The notes: generated by a model from the letters alone, not told the origin. Shown: positions 19,919 through 30,816, numbered from the stretch's first letter. The stretch is DNA of 57,287 bases from Gammaproteobacteria bacterium (GCA_002717445.1 PBDY01000029.1:1-57287), one strand, 5' to 3'. Made by a program: numbers and translations.

Positions 19919-20353
19919 TCAGTTCTTGATCGATTGGCAATAGGAATCTAGAACAGCATTGATGTACTGAAAGCTTGTTTCAGCACCAAAAGACTTTGCC
20001 AACTCAATCGCCTCATTAATGACAACTGGATTAGGAATATCCATGTTACTGATCTCATAAACTGCAATCCAAAGAATTGCTCTTTCAATTGAATCAATTT
20101 GATCAATGGGTCTATCAAGTTGGGGCTTGATACTTTCTTCAATAACTTCTTTAGAAGAAATGATGCCTTGGAGTAGCGACATGAAGTAGTCTTGGTCAAT
20201 CCTTTTGTATTCTCTGAGATTCGATGATTGAGCCATCAAAGTTTCCACATCATCATCGTTCTTTTGATGTTGGTACAAAACCTGAAGTAAGAGTTGCCTG
20301 GATCCTACTCTTCCCTTTCCCTCAAAACGCTTTTCACTTTTCTTGTTGGTCAT
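19919..20353 (-). CDS. nusB: Transcription antitermination factor NusB
   Basis: 144 residues from the ATG at 20353. NusB forms a heterodimer with NusE (S10) that binds boxA RNA and supports rRNA antitermination. GRVGSRQLLLQVLYQHQ near the N-terminus, RAILWIAVYE and NEAIELAKSFG are clear family segments. An ATG at 20389 would lie within ribF and add 12 residues with no counterpart in NusB, so the ATG just past the ribF stop is preferred; a GTG at 20356 is adjacent. It sits between ribF and thiL, with gaps of 10 and 6 bases. Confidence 0.93.
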   Translation of the reverse strand: MTNKKSEKRFEGKGRVGSRQLLLQVLYQHQKNDDDVETLMAQSSNLREYKRIDQDYFMSLLQGIISSKEVIEESIKPQLDRPIDQIDSIERAILWIAVYEISNMDIPNPVVINEAIELAKSFGAETSFQYINAVLDSYCQSIKN

Positions 20354-20363
20354 CACTTCATTA

Positions 20364-21302
20364 TCACTGATTCGTAGCAAAAAATTCATCTGCTTTTTTT
20401 ACATCTTCATTAATTTGTACAGCAAGCTCATCGAGATTATTGAACTTCTTTTCGCCTCGGACTCGATGCATGAAATAAATCTCCAGGGTTGAGCCGTATA
20501 TGTCTTTATCAAAATTCAATAGGTGGACCTCTAAAGTCAATGCAGTGCCATTGACCGTTGGTTTGAAACCAATGTTTGCCAAACCATTGCATTCTTTCTC
20601 ACCGGATCCAATGATTGCTTTGACGCAAAATACCCCTCTCAAGAGAATGTCTCTTTTGCTGATATCAATATTTGCTGTCGGAAAACCAATCGTTCGACCA
20701 ATTTGATTTCCTTCCATGACTTGACCTAAAACAGAGTAATTTCTACCAAGCATCTGATTGGCAATTTCGATGTCTTGGTTAATGAGAGATTGCCTGATGG
20801 CCGTGCTTGATATTTTTTTATCTCGTTGGGTAATGAATTCAATCGGGTCTATGTCAAATCCATATTCATGACCATTTTCTATGAGGGTTTGAACTGAACC
20901 CGATCTGTTTTTCGCAAAATGAAAGTCCACTCCCACGACCACATGTTTAGCATTCAGTTTTGCAATGAGATGCCGGGTGATAAATTGAACCGGTGATAAA
21001 TTCTCCATTTCTTGATCAAAAGGTGGGCAATAAAGAAAGTCAATATGACTATTACTCAGATATCGATGTTTTTCCTCAGCTGTGGTCAATCTGGGTTGAG
21101 GCTCACCTTTGCTGAAATACTCATTTGGGGATGGTTCAAATGTAAACAAGACAGATGAGAGGCCGTTCTCTTTTGCATATTCAGTGGTTTTTTTAATCAA
21201 TTCCTGATGACCCAGATGGATGCCATCAAAAACACCAATACATACAGAAGACCCATTAGGGAATTCATTTGTATCAGAATTGATGCTTCTGGCAATTTTC
21301 AT
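20364..21302 (-). CDS. ribF: Bifunctional riboflavin kinase / FAD synthetase
   Basis: 312 residues. The N-terminal half is a nucleotidyltransferase (GVFDGIHLGHQELI near 23-36) that makes FAD from FMN. The C-terminal half is riboflavin kinase, with the GRTIGFPTANI motif near 209-219. Together they convert riboflavin to FMN and FAD in the cytosol. ribF is normally next to ileS-lspA or a murJ homolog in gammaproteobacteria. Here it lies inside the riboflavin cluster, between ribH and nusB, so synthesis and cofactor conversion are physically linked. The gap to ribH is 44 bases. Confidence 0.95.
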   Translation of the reverse strand: MKIARSINSDTNEFPNGSSVCIGVFDGIHLGHQELIKKTTEYAKENGLSSVLFTFEPSPNEYFSKGEPQPRLTTAEEKHRYLSNSHIDFLYCPPFDQEMENLSPVQFITRHLIAKLNAKHVVVGVDFHFAKNRSGSVQTLIENGHEYGFDIDPIEFITQRDKKISSTAIRQSLINQDIEIANQMLGRNYSVLGQVMEGNQIGRTIGFPTANIDISKRDILLRGVFCVKAIIGSGEKECNGLANIGFKPTVNGTALTLEVHLLNFDKDIYGSTLEIYFMHRVRGEKKFNNLDELAVQINEDVKKADEFFATNQ

Positions 21303-21346
21303 TTTGGCCTTTTCCTAGTAAGAATTAATCTTTCGGATAGTGATTG

Positions 21347-21784
21347 CTACAATTTTTCTAGGAATTCTATCATTCCCAGTACCGCTTCTGTTGATTCAAT
21401 CCCTTTATTGCCAGAACCCTCGCTAGATCTTTCAATGGCTTGCTCCATTGTATCGCATGTGAGAACACCAAAGCCCACTGGAATATTAAAGTCTAAACTC
21501 ACCCGAGTCAGTCCTGATGCTGTCTCCAAAGCAATATAATCAAAATGCGGAGTTGCGCCCCTGACTATAGCGCCAAGAGCAATGATCCCATTAGGTTGCT
21601 TCTTTTGTGCAACATTCTTGGCCGCCAGCGGAAGTTCGTAAGCTCCAGGTACTCTAAAAATTTCTGGATCAGATTGATATCCATTCTTTTCAAGAGTTTC
21701 GACTGAGCTCTTAATCAAACTTTCAACGATGAGTTCATTGAATTGTGCGGCAACGATCGAGATTTTAATTGATGATTTATCCAT
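21347..21784 (-). CDS. ribH: 6,7-dimethyl-8-ribityllumazine synthase
   Basis: 145 residues from the ATG at 21784. Condenses 5-amino-6-ribitylaminouracil with dihydroxybutanone phosphate to the lumazine precursor of riboflavin. AAQFNELIVESLI near the N-terminus, VPGAYELPLAAK and GAIVRGATPHFDYIA (with the conserved His) are diagnostic. A longer frame opens at 21862 but would overlap ribBX by about 70 bases and add residues with no lumazine-synthase counterpart. The chosen start lies 7 bases after the ribBX stop. Confidence 0.94.
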   Translation of the reverse strand: MDKSSIKISIVAAQFNELIVESLIKSSVETLEKNGYQSDPEIFRVPGAYELPLAAKNVAQKKQPNGIIALGAIVRGATPHFDYIALETASGLTRVSLDFNIPVGFGVLTCDTMEQAIERSSEGSGNKGIESTEAVLGMIEFLEKL

Positions 21785-21791
21785 CTCTTGG

Positions 21792-22940
21792 TTATTCCTT
21801 TTCAATATATTCTGTGATTTCAAGGTCAAAACCAGATATTGCTTGCATTTTTTTGGGCTCACTCAAGACCCTCATACGTTTAACGCCAATGTCTCTCAAA
21901 ATCTGAGACCCCGTTCCATAGGTCCTAAGAACCGAAGACTCGGCTTGCGCCTGACTCTGCTCGATATCTTCTCTGTCGATTGCCTTGATCATTTCCAAAA
22001 AATCTTTCGGCTGTGATGAATAGCAAAGAGCCACCAATACTGCCTCCTTTTCTTTTGATAACTGCTCCAAGGCAGACCTCATAGGCCATCCAAGTGATTG
22101 ATGATCGATTCCAATCGAGTCACGCAGAGAATTCTCAACATGCACTCTGATAAGCGGATTGGATTGATCGGTTATGTTTCCTTTAACCAATGCAAAATGA
22201 ACATCTCTGTTGATGTGATCTTCAAAAGTCATTAATTGAAATTTCCCAAATCCTGTTTCGACTTCTTGCTCACTGATTCTTTCAATGGATTGCTCGTTTG
22301 AAACTCGATATCGAATCAAGTCGGCTATGGTTCCAATCTTTATGTTATGACGTTTGGAAAACTCTATTAAGTCTGGTCTTCTCGCCATCGTTCCATCATC
22401 GTTGAGAACTTCAACAATCACCGCTGCTGGGCTCAATCCTGCAAGTCTGGTTAAATCGCAGCCTGCTTCAGTATGGCCGGCTCTAGTTAATACGCCACCT
22501 GGTTTAGCCATCAGTGGGAAAATATGCCCAGGTTGCTTAATGTCTGTTGGTTGTGCGCCTGGTGCAGTTGCCACCCTAATGGTTCGAGCTCTATCATGAG
22601 CAGATATTCCTGTGGTCACGCCTTCGCTCGCCTCGATTGAGACCGTGAAGTTGGTTTCCTCTAAGCCGGTATTTTGGGTTGCCATCAGAGGAAGCCTGAG
22701 TAGATTACATCTTGATTGGGTGAGGGTTAAACAAATCAATCCTCTTCCATACTTCGCCATAAAGTTAATATCCTCTGGAGTCACTTTATCGGCAGCCATC
22801 AAAAGATCGCCTTCATTCTCTCTTTCCTCATCGTCAACAATGATAACCATCTTGCCGACCCGAAGATCAGCAACGATTTCCTGGATGGAGGAAAACTCAT
22901 CCGCAGTGTCTGTTTTAGTATTTATTGGTGAATCTGTCAC
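21792..22940 (-). CDS. ribBX: RibB with degenerate GTP cyclohydrolase II domain (RibBX type)
   Basis: 382 residues from a GTG start. Residues about 18-215 form 3,4-dihydroxy-2-butanone-4-phosphate synthase, with DDEERENEGDL at 36-46, GHTEAGCDLTRLAG at 155-168 and other catalytic residues intact. Residues about 223-382 align with RibA, but the zinc cysteines are gone: the segment that should read SEC reads VEN (268-270), and RCDCG is replaced by HQSLG (280-284). The second domain therefore cannot be a normal GTP cyclohydrolase II. This matches the RibBX variant described in Proteobacteria such as Shewanella, where a separate RibA does that step. No ribA is in the window. Confidence 0.9.
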   Translation of the reverse strand: MTDSPINTKTDTADEFSSIQEIVADLRVGKMVIIVDDEERENEGDLLMAADKVTPEDINFMAKYGRGLICLTLTQSRCNLLRLPLMATQNTGLEETNFTVSIEASEGVTTGISAHDRARTIRVATAPGAQPTDIKQPGHIFPLMAKPGGVLTRAGHTEAGCDLTRLAGLSPAAVIVEVLNDDGTMARRPDLIEFSKRHNIKIGTIADLIRYRVSNEQSIERISEQEVETGFGKFQLMTFEDHINRDVHFALVKGNITDQSNPLIRVHVENSLRDSIGIDHQSLGWPMRSALEQLSKEKEAVLVALCYSSQPKDFLEMIKAIDREDIEQSQAQAESSVLRTYGTGSQILRDIGVKRMRVLSEPKKMQAISGFDLEITEYIEKE

Positions 22941-22945
22941 TTCAA

Positions 22946-23533
22946 TCAGTCCTTCTGATTTTGTACATAGCGTGCCAACATATCATATTCTATGTTCACT
23001 CGAGTACCCTTTTTGAATCCACTGAATGTGGTTTTCTCAAGAGTATGAGGAATGATCATCACCTCAAAACCATCATCAGTGACTCCATTAATGGTTAAAC
23101 TCACTCCGTTTATCGCTATTGATCCTTTTTTCACAACAAACCTCATGCCCTCTTCGCTCAATGAAAAGTGAAGAATCTTTGTTTGGACCAATTCTTCTAT
23201 GCTCTCAACTGTGGATACTTCATCGACATGACCGAAAACAAAATGGCCATCGATGCTGTCACCGATCTTCAGTGATTGCTCAATATTAACCACATCATTG
23301 ATTTCGAGGTCTCCAATGTTTGTGCATTTAAGAGTTTCTGTTGAAACATCGACAGAGAATGAATCTTGATTCAGCAAGGTTGCTGTCAAACAAACCCCAT
23401 TGATTGCAATGCTGGCCCCTAGATCCAGATCACTCGGCATGAATGCCGTTGTATTAAAATCCATTTTTACAATGGAGTCTATTTCCTTCTTTGAGGATAA
23501 AATCGCCTGGCCTTGAACAATTCCACTAAACAT
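22946..23533 (-). CDS. ribE: Riboflavin synthase alpha subunit
   Basis: 195 residues (called ribC in E. coli). Dismutates two molecules of 6,7-dimethyl-8-ribityllumazine to riboflavin and the pyrimidine precursor. It opens with the classic MFSGIVQG and consists of two lumazine-binding repeats: ASIAINGVCLT near 45-55 and GSIAINGVSLT near 136-146, each with the GHVD-type loop. The start overlaps the ribD stop by 8 bases and follows AAGGAAAAAAG, a good ribosome-binding site. It lies 5 bases before ribBX. Confidence 0.95.
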   Translation of the reverse strand: MFSGIVQGQAILSSKKEIDSIVKMDFNTTAFMPSDLDLGASIAINGVCLTATLLNQDSFSVDVSTETLKCTNIGDLEINDVVNIEQSLKIGDSIDGHFVFGHVDEVSTVESIEELVQTKILHFSLSEEGMRFVVKKGSIAINGVSLTINGVTDDGFEVMIIPHTLEKTTFSGFKKGTRVNIEYDMLARYVQNQKD

Positions 23534-24548
23534 CTTTTTTCCTTAGGGTTATTTTCATATCAGTCCCGATCTTATGCAGATCATGTATATCAAAAGAAAA
23601 TCGATCAGATAGCTTTTCAATCGCTGGGAATACAAACATATCGATTGCATCGGAACCCAGTATGCAAGGAGACATATAAATTATTAATTCGTCAATCAGC
23701 CCTGACTCCAAAAGAGCCCCATTCATTTTTGGACCAGACTCTATTAAAACATTATTGATCTCGATCGATCCAAGATGCTCAAACAATGACTCATTTGCTC
23801 GGTCTCGATGGATCATGGTCTCACCGGGCAATTGGAAAACCTTCTCATTGCCGCTGCATTTTCCAGACGAATCAACCACAATTCTTAATGGTTGATCATC
23901 AGTAGAAAAATTTTCGATTCTCACATTCATTGATGGGTCATCTACAAGAACTGTCTGATTTGAAGTCATTGTCGCACAGCTTCTTGCTCGTAAGTTCTGC
24001 ACATCTTTACGTGATGCATCTGAGGTGATCCATTTGCTTTCTCCATTGGACAGAGCAATTTTTCCATCCATGCTTGATCCAAGCTTGCTCCGTACGAATG
24101 GTCTATTGAATCTCATCCTATGAAAAAAACCGATGTTTAGTTCGCTAGATTCCTCTTCAAGTAATCCATGCGATACCTCAATGCCTGCTGCATTGAGCAT
24201 ATCAATACTTCTACCCGAAACTTCTGGATTCGGATCCATGGATGAAAAAACCACTGCTGAGACATTTGCATCGATCAAAGCCTCAATGCAAGGAGGCGTT
24301 CTGCCTTGGTGTGTGCATGGCTCAAGCGATACAAAAACAATGGAGCCTTCTGGATTCAATTCACAATTCTTTAAAGCCATTATCTCGGCATGATCGCCGC
24401 CTGCTCTTTTGTGCCATCCCTCACCAATGACCTTGCCTTCTTTCACAATCACACATCCAACGCGAGGATTCGGCTTACATGTATGCATTCCAAACTCAGC
24501 AAGCTTTATGGCTCTTTTCATGCATTCTTTTTCTTGCAACTGATTCAT
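23526..24548 (-). CDS. ribD: Bifunctional pyrimidine deaminase/reductase RibD
   Basis: 340 residues. The N-terminal deaminase domain has [10 protein letters not shown] and [12 protein letters not shown], the HAE plus PCxxxxxxPPC zinc site. It deaminates the pyrimidine from the GTP cyclohydrolase II product. The C-terminal reductase domain (from about 150; [21 protein letters not shown]) reduces the ribosyl chain with NADPH. It is about 25 residues shorter than E. coli RibD, mostly toward the C-terminus, but the motifs are complete. The start overlaps the nrdR stop by 4 bases. Confidence 0.95.
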   Translation of the reverse strand: MNQLQEKECMKRAIKLAEFGMHTCKPNPRVGCVIVKEGKVIGEGWHKRAGGDHAEIMALKNCELNPEGSIVFVSLEPCTHQGRTPPCIEALIDANVSAVVFSSMDPNPEVSGRSIDMLNAAGIEVSHGLLEEESSELNIGFFHRMRFNRPFVRSKLGSSMDGKIALSNGESKWITSDASRKDVQNLRARSCATMTSNQTVLVDDPSMNVRIENFSTDDQPLRIVVDSSGKCSGNEKVFQLPGETMIHRDRANESLFEHLGSIEINNVLIESGPKMNGALLESGLIDELIIYMSPCILGSDAIDMFVFPAIEKLSDRFSFDIHDLHKIGTDMKITLRKKDV

Positions 24549-25054
24549 GATTCTTCTTCGTCTTGAAAAATTGATATTTGAGATCGGCTATCTTCAGCAG
24601 ATGGTGTGTCTCTCAAAGATTCAATTTCTTTTTCGAATTCTTCAATGTCTTGGAATCTCCTATAAACTGAGGCATACCTTACAAAAGCAATTTCATCAAT
24701 TTCTCTCAGTTCTAGCATTACAATTTCTCCAAGGGTTCTTGACTGTATCTCCCTTTCTCCCAATTTTTGAACCTTTCGAATGATTCTTGAAATCAGTTCT
24801 TCTATGGACTCAATGCTGATCGGCCTTTTTTCTGTAGCAACAAGAATGCCTGCTCTCAATTTTGATTCATTAAATGGCTCTCTGGATTCATCTCGCTTGA
24901 TTAATTTTGGTAACACCAATTCTGCTGATTCAAATGTTGTGAATCGTTCACTGCATTCAATGCATTCTCTTCTTCTTCGAGTTTGGTATCCATCACCAGC
25001 CAACCTCGAATCAACCACTTTGGTTTCTTGGTTACCGCAGAATGGACAATACAT
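24545..25054 (-). CDS. nrdR: Transcriptional repressor NrdR
   Basis: 169 residues. The N-terminal zinc ribbon has C3, C6, C31 and C34 ([15 protein letters not shown]), followed by an ATP-cone domain (about 49-139; [15 protein letters not shown]). NrdR senses ATP/dATP and represses ribonucleotide reductase genes. The nrdR-ribD pairing is very common in bacteria, and here the two overlap by 4 bases. No ribonucleotide reductase gene is in the window, so its targets lie elsewhere. It follows glyA by 9 bases. A slightly extended acidic tail after the ATP cone carries no recognisable motif. Confidence 0.95.
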   Translation of the reverse strand: MYCPFCGNQETKVVDSRLAGDGYQTRRRRECIECSERFTTFESAELVLPKLIKRDESREPFNESKLRAGILVATEKRPISIESIEELISRIIRKVQKLGEREIQSRTLGEIVMLELREIDEIAFVRYASVYRRFQDIEEFEKEIESLRDTPSAEDSRSQISIFQDEEES

Positions 25055-25063
25055 AGAAGTGAC

Positions 25064-26317
25064 TTACTGAAGGTAAACTGGAAAACCTTTACAGAGATCC
25101 TTGACTTTATTCTTCACAGACGAAATATTGCTCTCATTATGAATATCGCTCAAAACTTCATGAATTAGATCTATTACGTATTCAGCCTCATTAACGCCAA
25201 ATCCCCTCGTTGTAATGGCTGGTGAACCAATTCTCAAACCACTGGTAACCATGGGAGATCTTTGGTCATTTGGAACTGAGTTTTTATTCAATGTAATGTT
25301 TGCTTCTCCCAATGCTTTTTCGCCATCGGCACCAGTGACTTCAGTATCACTGAGATCCAACAAAAATAAGTGGCAATCGGTTCCGTCTGACACAACTTGA
25401 TATCCATGTTTTTGAAACCGTGCTGCCATGGCTTGGGCATTTTTAACGACTGCTTGCTGATAGGTTTTAAACTCGGGTTTAAGCGCTTCAGAGAATGCGT
25501 GGGCTTTAGCAGCAATAACATGCATCAATGGTCCGCCTTGTGTGCCAGGGAATACTTGCTTATTGATGGCTTTTTGTATTTCTTCATTTTCGCGAGCAAG
25601 AATTATACCGCCTCTTGGGCCTCTCAACGTTTTATGCGTTGTTGATGTTGTGACATCTGCAATGGGAACTGGATTTGGATAACAATCACCAGCTATGAGC
25701 CCTGCTACGTGTGCCATATCCACCATAAAGTAGGCATCTATTGAGTCTGCGATTTCCCTAAACTTACTCCAATCAACCAACCTTGAGTAAGCAGAGAAAC
25801 CGGCAACAATCATTTTTGGGCGATGCTTTTCTGCAAGTTCAGAAACCTGATCATAATCAATTCTTCCTGTATCGGGATTGAGACCATATGAAATGAATTC
25901 ATACAACTGACCAGAAAAATTAACTTTTGCACCGTGTGTTAGATGCCCTCCATCGGACAGGCTCATACCAAGAATTTTATCTCCGTGTTCCAAAAGAGAC
26001 ATATAGACAGCCATATTGGCTTGGGAGCCAGAATGTGGTTGTACATTGGCATAGTCAGCACTGAATAGCTTCTTAACTCTTTCAATCGCAAGCACTTCTG
26101 CTTCATCAACATGTTTACAGCCACCATAGTATCTTCTTCCTGGATAACCTTCTGCATACTTATTTGTCAGAACCGATCCTTGGATCTCCATGACCTCAGA
26201 AGAAGTGTAGTTCTCTGAGGCAATCAACTCGATATGCTCTTCTTGTCTTGTCTGCTCAGACTCAATCGCAGAAGCAAGTTCTGGATCAAGTTTTGATAAT
26301 TTTTCTGAAAAAGTCAT
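25064..26317 (-). CDS. glyA: Serine hydroxymethyltransferase GlyA
   Basis: 417 residues, exactly the E. coli length. PLP enzyme that converts serine and tetrahydrofolate to glycine and 5,10-methylene-THF. The PLP lysine is K229 in [22 protein letters not shown] near 32-39 and [16 protein letters not shown] near 57-72 are conserved. It lies upstream of nrdR, with 9 bases between them, so it heads the long riboflavin-nusB-thiL-pgpA run. The 73-base gap before it, up to the purL stop, is the most likely place for the promoter of that run. Confidence 0.97.
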   Translation of the reverse strand: MTFSEKLSKLDPELASAIESEQTRQEEHIELIASENYTSSEVMEIQGSVLTNKYAEGYPGRRYYGGCKHVDEAEVLAIERVKKLFSADYANVQPHSGSQANMAVYMSLLEHGDKILGMSLSDGGHLTHGAKVNFSGQLYEFISYGLNPDTGRIDYDQVSELAEKHRPKMIVAGFSAYSRLVDWSKFREIADSIDAYFMVDMAHVAGLIAGDCYPNPVPIADVTTSTTHKTLRGPRGGIILARENEEIQKAINKQVFPGTQGGPLMHVIAAKAHAFSEALKPEFKTYQQAVVKNAQAMAARFQKHGYQVVSDGTDCHLFLLDLSDTEVTGADGEKALGEANITLNKNSVPNDQRSPMVTSGLRIGSPAITTRGFGVNEAEYVIDLIHEVLSDIHNESNISSVKNKVKDLCKGFPVYLQ

Positions 26318-26390
26318 AAATCCTCACCTATAGAATAGGAATTCTACTCACTTCATGAAAATAGTTCGATGATTTTTATTAAATAATTGG

Positions 26391-29300
26391 TTAACCGATC
26401 CAGTCTCTTGCATTCACAAAGAATCTAGTCCAGGGTCCATGATCCTTCCAATCATCGGGACACCATGAGTACTGCTCGGTTCTCATAACTCTCTCAGGAT
26501 GAGGCATCATTATTGTTGACCGCCCATCTTCAGAGCAAAAACCAGCAAAGCCTGATTCCGATCCATTGGGGTTATCAGGATAGTTAGCTGCCGGTTGACC
26601 ATAGTTGTCAACATATCTTATCGATACACTCCCTGACTCTATGAGTGTCCTTTTATCATTATCATCAACGTATTGTACTCGTCCCTCGCCATGAGAAGTT
26701 GCAATTGGAATCATGGAACCCTCCATCCCACTTAGGAAAATTGAATTTGATTCCAAAACTTCAACCATATTGAGCCTCGCTTCAAATTGCTGAGAAAGAT
26801 TTCTAACAAATTTAGGCCAATGATCAGCGCCTGGAATTAAATCTCTCAATTGAGACATCATCTGGCAGCCATTGCAAATACCAAGACTGAATGTTTCTTC
26901 TCTATGAAAAAAAGACTCAAATTGATTTCTTGCATTCTCATTGTATAAAACTGACTTGGCCCAACCGCCTCCTGCACCTAAAACATCGCCATAGGAAAAT
27001 CCGCCACAAACCACTAACCCACGATACTCTTCAAGATTAACTAGACCGTTGAGTAGATCCGTCATGTGAATATCATATGCATTAAATCCTGCTTTATTAA
27101 ATGCCACTGCCATCTCAATTTGACTGTTGACCCCCTGATCTCTCAATATTGCTACTTTTGGGCTCGATTTTGTAAGGCGCTTATAATCAATTTTAGTAGA
27201 ACCAAAATTGATGATTGGGCTTAAACCAGGATCTTCTTCATCCAACTGCTTCATGAATCCTTGCTTGGCAGTCTCTGGATTGTCTCTGAGCTTCTGCATT
27301 TCATAAGACATTTTTGACCAAGCCTTTCTGAGTGCTTTTAATTCGAATGATATAGAGAATTGACCCTTATTCTGGATTGTGATTCGTTTATCTTTAACCA
27401 CCCCGCCGATTGGATGCGAGTAAATTGATAACGAGGCATCATCCAGTACCCCTAATACGGTATCTATATCCCCTTTATCGATTTGAATAACACAACCGAG
27501 CTCTTCAGAAAAAAGACATTTAATTGTCTCTTCATGGCTGTCCGCCTCAAGAGACAACTCCACACCTAAATTCCCAGCAAAAGCCATTTCTGAAACACAG
27601 GCAAAAAGACCTCCGTCAGAGCGGTCATGATATGCCTGAATGAGTTCTCTGGACTTCAATGTTGTCACTGCATTAAAAAAATTCTTGAGCAGTTCTGGAT
27701 CTTCAATATCTGGCGTCTCACCAAAACTACGTTTATATATTTGGGACAAACAGGAACCCCCCATACGATTTTTCCCCTGACCTAAATCAATCAATAACAA
27801 CATGCTTTCATTGTTATCCCTCAGTTGCGGTGTGATGACATCATTGACATCAGCAACAGGAGAAAACGCAGAGATTACCAAGGACAGCGGCGCAGTGTTA
27901 ATCAATTGATTGTCTTCATTCTTCCAAGAAGTTTGCATGGACAGTGAATCTTTGCCCACGGGAATAGTAATCCCAATTTTACTGCAAAAATTAATAGAAA
28001 TAGCCTCAACGGTTTCATAGAGATCTTGCTTAAGTCTGTCTGTCATTATGGAAGACATCCAATTTGCAGACAGCTTAATATCTGAAATATCGCCAATGGG
28101 TGCAGATAGAATATTTGTGATGGCTTCACCCACAGCAATTCTTCCTGAGGCTGCAGCATTATGAACAGCAATGGGTGAGCGTTCTCCGATTGCCATGGCT
28201 TCGCCCTGGCTTCCAAAATGGTCCTTTAATGTGACTGCCACATCGCTTACCGGAACCTGCCAAGGGCCAACAAATTGATCTTGAGACACCAAACCACCGA
28301 CCGTTCTATCCCCAATATGGATCAGGAAGGTTTTATCTGCGACAGTGGGGAATCTTAAAGTTTTTAAGCATGATTCTTCGATATCAATCCCATCCATCCC
28401 ATCATCCATGATCGTTTTTTGGCTTGTCTCAATTTCCAGCTTTGTTTTAGGGGGCTTGCCGAATAAGACATCCATTGGCATGTCTATTGGATAATCATTG
28501 AAAACCTCATCTTTCAGTTTCAAATTTCCATGCGTTGCAACTTCGCCAACCAATGCATATGGGCATCGTTCCCTTTTGCAAATTCGATCAAACATTTTTA
28601 AGTCATTGGGATGAATGGATAAGACATATCTTTCTTGCGCCTCATTGCACCAGATCTCCAAGGGAGTCATTCCAGGTTCTGCATTATGAATCTCCCTCAA
28701 GCTGATGTCTGCAGACATTTTGCTATGATCTGCCACTTCCGGAATGGCATTTGAAAGGCCGCCTGCACCCACATCATGAATGAGTATGATTGGATTGACA
28801 TCCTCCTTTGTATTTTGAACACCCATGGCAAAACAACGTGTGATGACTTCTTGAGCTCTCCTTTCAAGCTCGGCATTATCTCTTTGCACGGATGCAAAAT
28901 CCAAGTCACTATTGCTTGCGCCCGCATTCAATGAAGATGCTGAACCACCGCCCAAGCCGATTAACATTGCAGGACCCCCAAGAACAATGATTAAAGAACC
29001 TGCTGGTATGTCATTCTTATTGACAGATGAGTCAGAAATATTGCCCATACCTCCAACAATCATGATCGGTTTGTGAAACCCCCAAGATGTATTTACTTGC
29101 TCTTTGTTATTTTCCTCAAAGGTTCTGAAATACCCAAGAATATTGGGTCTCCCAAACTCATTATTGTATGCAGCGCCCCCAATGGGTCCATCCAACATAA
29201 TTTCGAGTGCTGAGGCAATATGCTCTGGCTTGCCAATTGTTTCTTCCCAGGATTGAACATCATTCGGAATAAAGAGATGAGAAACACTGAAGCCAGTTAG

Positions 29301-30290
29301 CCCAGCTTTAGGCATTGCACCTCTTCCCGTTGCAGCCTCATCTCTAATCTCACCGCCTGATCCAGTTGCAGCTCCTGGATATGGAGAAATTGCAGTTGGG
29401 TGATTATGCGTTTCCACCTTGATCATCGTATGTATCTCGTCATGGAATTTTCCGTATTTCTGATCATCGTGATTCGGTAAAAACCAATCTGCTTTACCAC
29501 CCGAGAACACGGCAGCATTATCTTTATATGCTGAAAGAACATTTCTTGAATTTGACTCATAGGTATCTTTGATCATCTGGAATAGACTTCTTTCTTTCTC
29601 AACGCCATCAATGACCCAATCTGCATTAAAGACTTTATGTCTACAATGCTCAGAATTTGCTTGTGCAAACATCATCAGTTCTGCATCAGTTGGGTTTCTA
29701 TTTAGATTAATAAACTGCTCAAGAAGGTATTCAATCTCTTCATCATTCAATGCCAATCCCAATTCTCGATTTGCAACCATAAGGGCATCTTTGCCATCGG
29801 ATAAAATATCAATCACTGAGAATGGTTGCGGTTCTAAAGTTGAAAATATCTCTCTCGCTTGACTCAAGTCTGTTATGACTACTTCTGTCATCCGGTCAAA
29901 CAAAAGATCTATTGCTTCTTGATTTGGCTTTGAATTCAGATCCCTTAATTCAAGAGTGAAAGCGACTCCTCTCTCTATTCTGGAAATAGAACCAAGTCCG
30001 CATACTTTCGCAATGTCTGTTGCCTTACTAGACCAAGGAGAAGTCGTTCCAAAACGAGGCAAAATGAATATCTTAAATCCTTCATTTGCTCCCAAAGACC
30101 AGTCGGGTCCATACTCAAGGATGGATCCTAAAATTCGATCATGCTTTTCGCTCAACTCATTTTCAGCATCTATAAGATGAATAAATCTTGCGCCCAAACC
30201 AATGACATTGGGATCAATGCTTTGCAAGCGTATGAGTAAGGATTCAAGTTTGAATGGGGAGTGAGATGCAGGTCCATCTTTTACAATCAT
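26391..30290 (-). CDS. purL: Phosphoribosylformylglycinamidine synthase PurL
   Basis: 1299 residues, the large single-chain gammaproteobacterial type. Converts FGAR, ATP and glutamine to FGAM in purine synthesis. The N-terminal linker region is followed by two PurM-like halves; [12 protein letters not shown] and [13 protein letters not shown] mark the ATP site, and [11 protein letters not shown] the auxiliary nucleotide site. The C-terminal glutaminase has the nucleophilic Cys in GICNGCQMM and the [11 protein letters not shown] ending with its catalytic His. Complete at both ends. It is bordered by a DUF1820 gene upstream (26 bases) and glyA downstream. Confidence 0.97.
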   Translation of the reverse strand: MIVKDGPASHSPFKLESLLIRLQSIDPNVIGLGARFIHLIDAENELSEKHDRILGSILEYGPDWSLGANEGFKIFILPRFGTTSPWSSKATDIAKVCGLGSISRIERGVAFTLELRDLNSKPNQEAIDLLFDRMTEVVITDLSQAREIFSTLEPQPFSVIDILSDGKDALMVANRELGLALNDEEIEYLLEQFINLNRNPTDAELMMFAQANSEHCRHKVFNADWVIDGVEKERSLFQMIKDTYESNSRNVLSAYKDNAAVFSGGKADWFLPNHDDQKYGKFHDEIHTMIKVETHNHPTAISPYPGAATGSGGEIRDEAATGRGAMPKAGLTGFSVSHLFIPNDVQSWEETIGKPEHIASALEIMLDGPIGGAAYNNEFGRPNILGYFRTFEENNKEQVNTSWGFHKPIMIVGGMGNISDSSVNKNDIPAGSLIIVLGGPAMLIGLGGGSASSLNAGASNSDLDFASVQRDNAELERRAQEVITRCFAMGVQNTKEDVNPIILIHDVGAGGLSNAIPEVADHSKMSADISLREIHNAEPGMTPLEIWCNEAQERYVLSIHPNDLKMFDRICKRERCPYALVGEVATHGNLKLKDEVFNDYPIDMPMDVLFGKPPKTKLEIETSQKTIMDDGMDGIDIEESCLKTLRFPTVADKTFLIHIGDRTVGGLVSQDQFVGPWQVPVSDVAVTLKDHFGSQGEAMAIGERSPIAVHNAAASGRIAVGEAITNILSAPIGDISDIKLSANWMSSIMTDRLKQDLYETVEAISINFCSKIGITIPVGKDSLSMQTSWKNEDNQLINTAPLSLVISAFSPVADVNDVITPQLRDNNESMLLLIDLGQGKNRMGGSCLSQIYKRSFGETPDIEDPELLKNFFNAVTTLKSRELIQAYHDRSDGGLFACVSEMAFAGNLGVELSLEADSHEETIKCLFSEELGCVIQIDKGDIDTVLGVLDDASLSIYSHPIGGVVKDKRITIQNKGQFSISFELKALRKAWSKMSYEMQKLRDNPETAKQGFMKQLDEEDPGLSPIINFGSTKIDYKRLTKSSPKVAILRDQGVNSQIEMAVAFNKAGFNAYDIHMTDLLNGLVNLEEYRGLVVCGGFSYGDVLGAGGGWAKSVLYNENARNQFESFFHREETFSLGICNGCQMMSQLRDLIPGADHWPKFVRNLSQQFEARLNMVEVLESNSIFLSGMEGSMIPIATSHGEGRVQYVDDNDKRTLIESGSVSIRYVDNYGQPAANYPDNPNGSESGFAGFCSEDGRSTIMMPHPERVMRTEQYSWCPDDWKDHGPWTRFFVNARDWIG

Positions 30291-30316
30291 TCTTCTATAT
30301 CCAAATCAACGGTTCA

Positions 30317-30655
30317 TTAACTTTTTGATTTGTCATCTGGGACAAAAACGGTGTTTGGCATTTGTGTCACATTATCGCCCTCAGCCTTACTCACTTTACT
30401 GACTCCTTGTTCGTCCACCTCATCGATTCTAAGAACAGAATGCATTGGGACATAAGTCCTTTTGACTCCCTCAAACTCAGTTTTTATTTTTTCTTCCGAT
30501 GGGTCCACAACAAGAGATGTTTTTTCGCCAAAAACAAGTGACTCAATTTCAATAAAGCCAAGAAGATTGCTGTTTAAGACCTCGTTTGCATAGAGCTCAT
30601 AAAGCTTCCCTTGATTGCTAAAGGTTATTTTGTATAACTTTTTTTTCGAGGGCAT
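30317..30655 (-). CDS. DUF1820 family protein
   Basis: 112 residues, cytosolic, no signal peptide. Strong family segments: YKITFSNQGKLYELYA near 8-23, LLGFIEIESLVFGE near 31-44, VVDPSEEKIKTEFEGVKRT near 49-67 and MHSVLRIDEVDEQG near 71-84. This small protein is widespread in gammaproteobacteria, of unknown function, with a conserved core followed by a variable polar tail. It is transcribed toward purL, 26 bases away, and divergent from the iron-regulated P19-like gene, with 161 bases between. Confidence 0.82.
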   Translation of the reverse strand: MPSKKKLYKITFSNQGKLYELYANEVLNSNLLGFIEIESLVFGEKTSLVVDPSEEKIKTEFEGVKRTYVPMHSVLRIDEVDEQGVSKVSKAEGDNVTQMPNTVFVPDDKSKS

Positions 30656-30762
30656 TTGTTCGAAATATATGTTGGATCAAGTCCCAAATTATACCTTGAT
30701 TGTAAACTCGTTGAAGAAATATCTTTTTTCTTCAATGTTATTTTTTATAAAATGATTTATAA

Positions 30763-30798
30763 TGATAATGATTATCACTATCACTGTAAAATTATAAT
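30763..30798 (+). promoter_or_regulatory. Perfect Fur box overlapping promoter of the P19-like gene
   Basis: TGATAATGATTATCA at 30763-30777 matches the 7-1-7 Fur consensus at every position. A TATAAT at 30793-30798 lies 19 bases before the ATG of the P19-like gene, and the Fur box covers where its -35 element would be (TTATCA at 30772-30777, 15-base spacing). Additional GATAAT-like half-sites on both sides suggest more than one Fur dimer may bind. Fur with iron would repress the downstream gene and derepress it in iron starvation. Confidence 0.85.
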
Positions 30799-30816
30799 GT
30801 TGAATGGGCTACAAAT

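Noticed and set aside
21792-22940. Calling this gene bifunctional RibBA
   Set aside because: The GTP cyclohydrolase II zinc cysteines are missing in the second domain (VEN for SEC, HQSLG for RCDCG), so a RibBX-type label is used.
24549-26317. An FMN riboswitch ahead of the riboflavin genes
   Set aside because: nrdR, ribD, ribE and ribBX overlap or are 5-9 bases apart, and the 73 bases upstream of glyA are too short and lack the RFN-type conserved segments.
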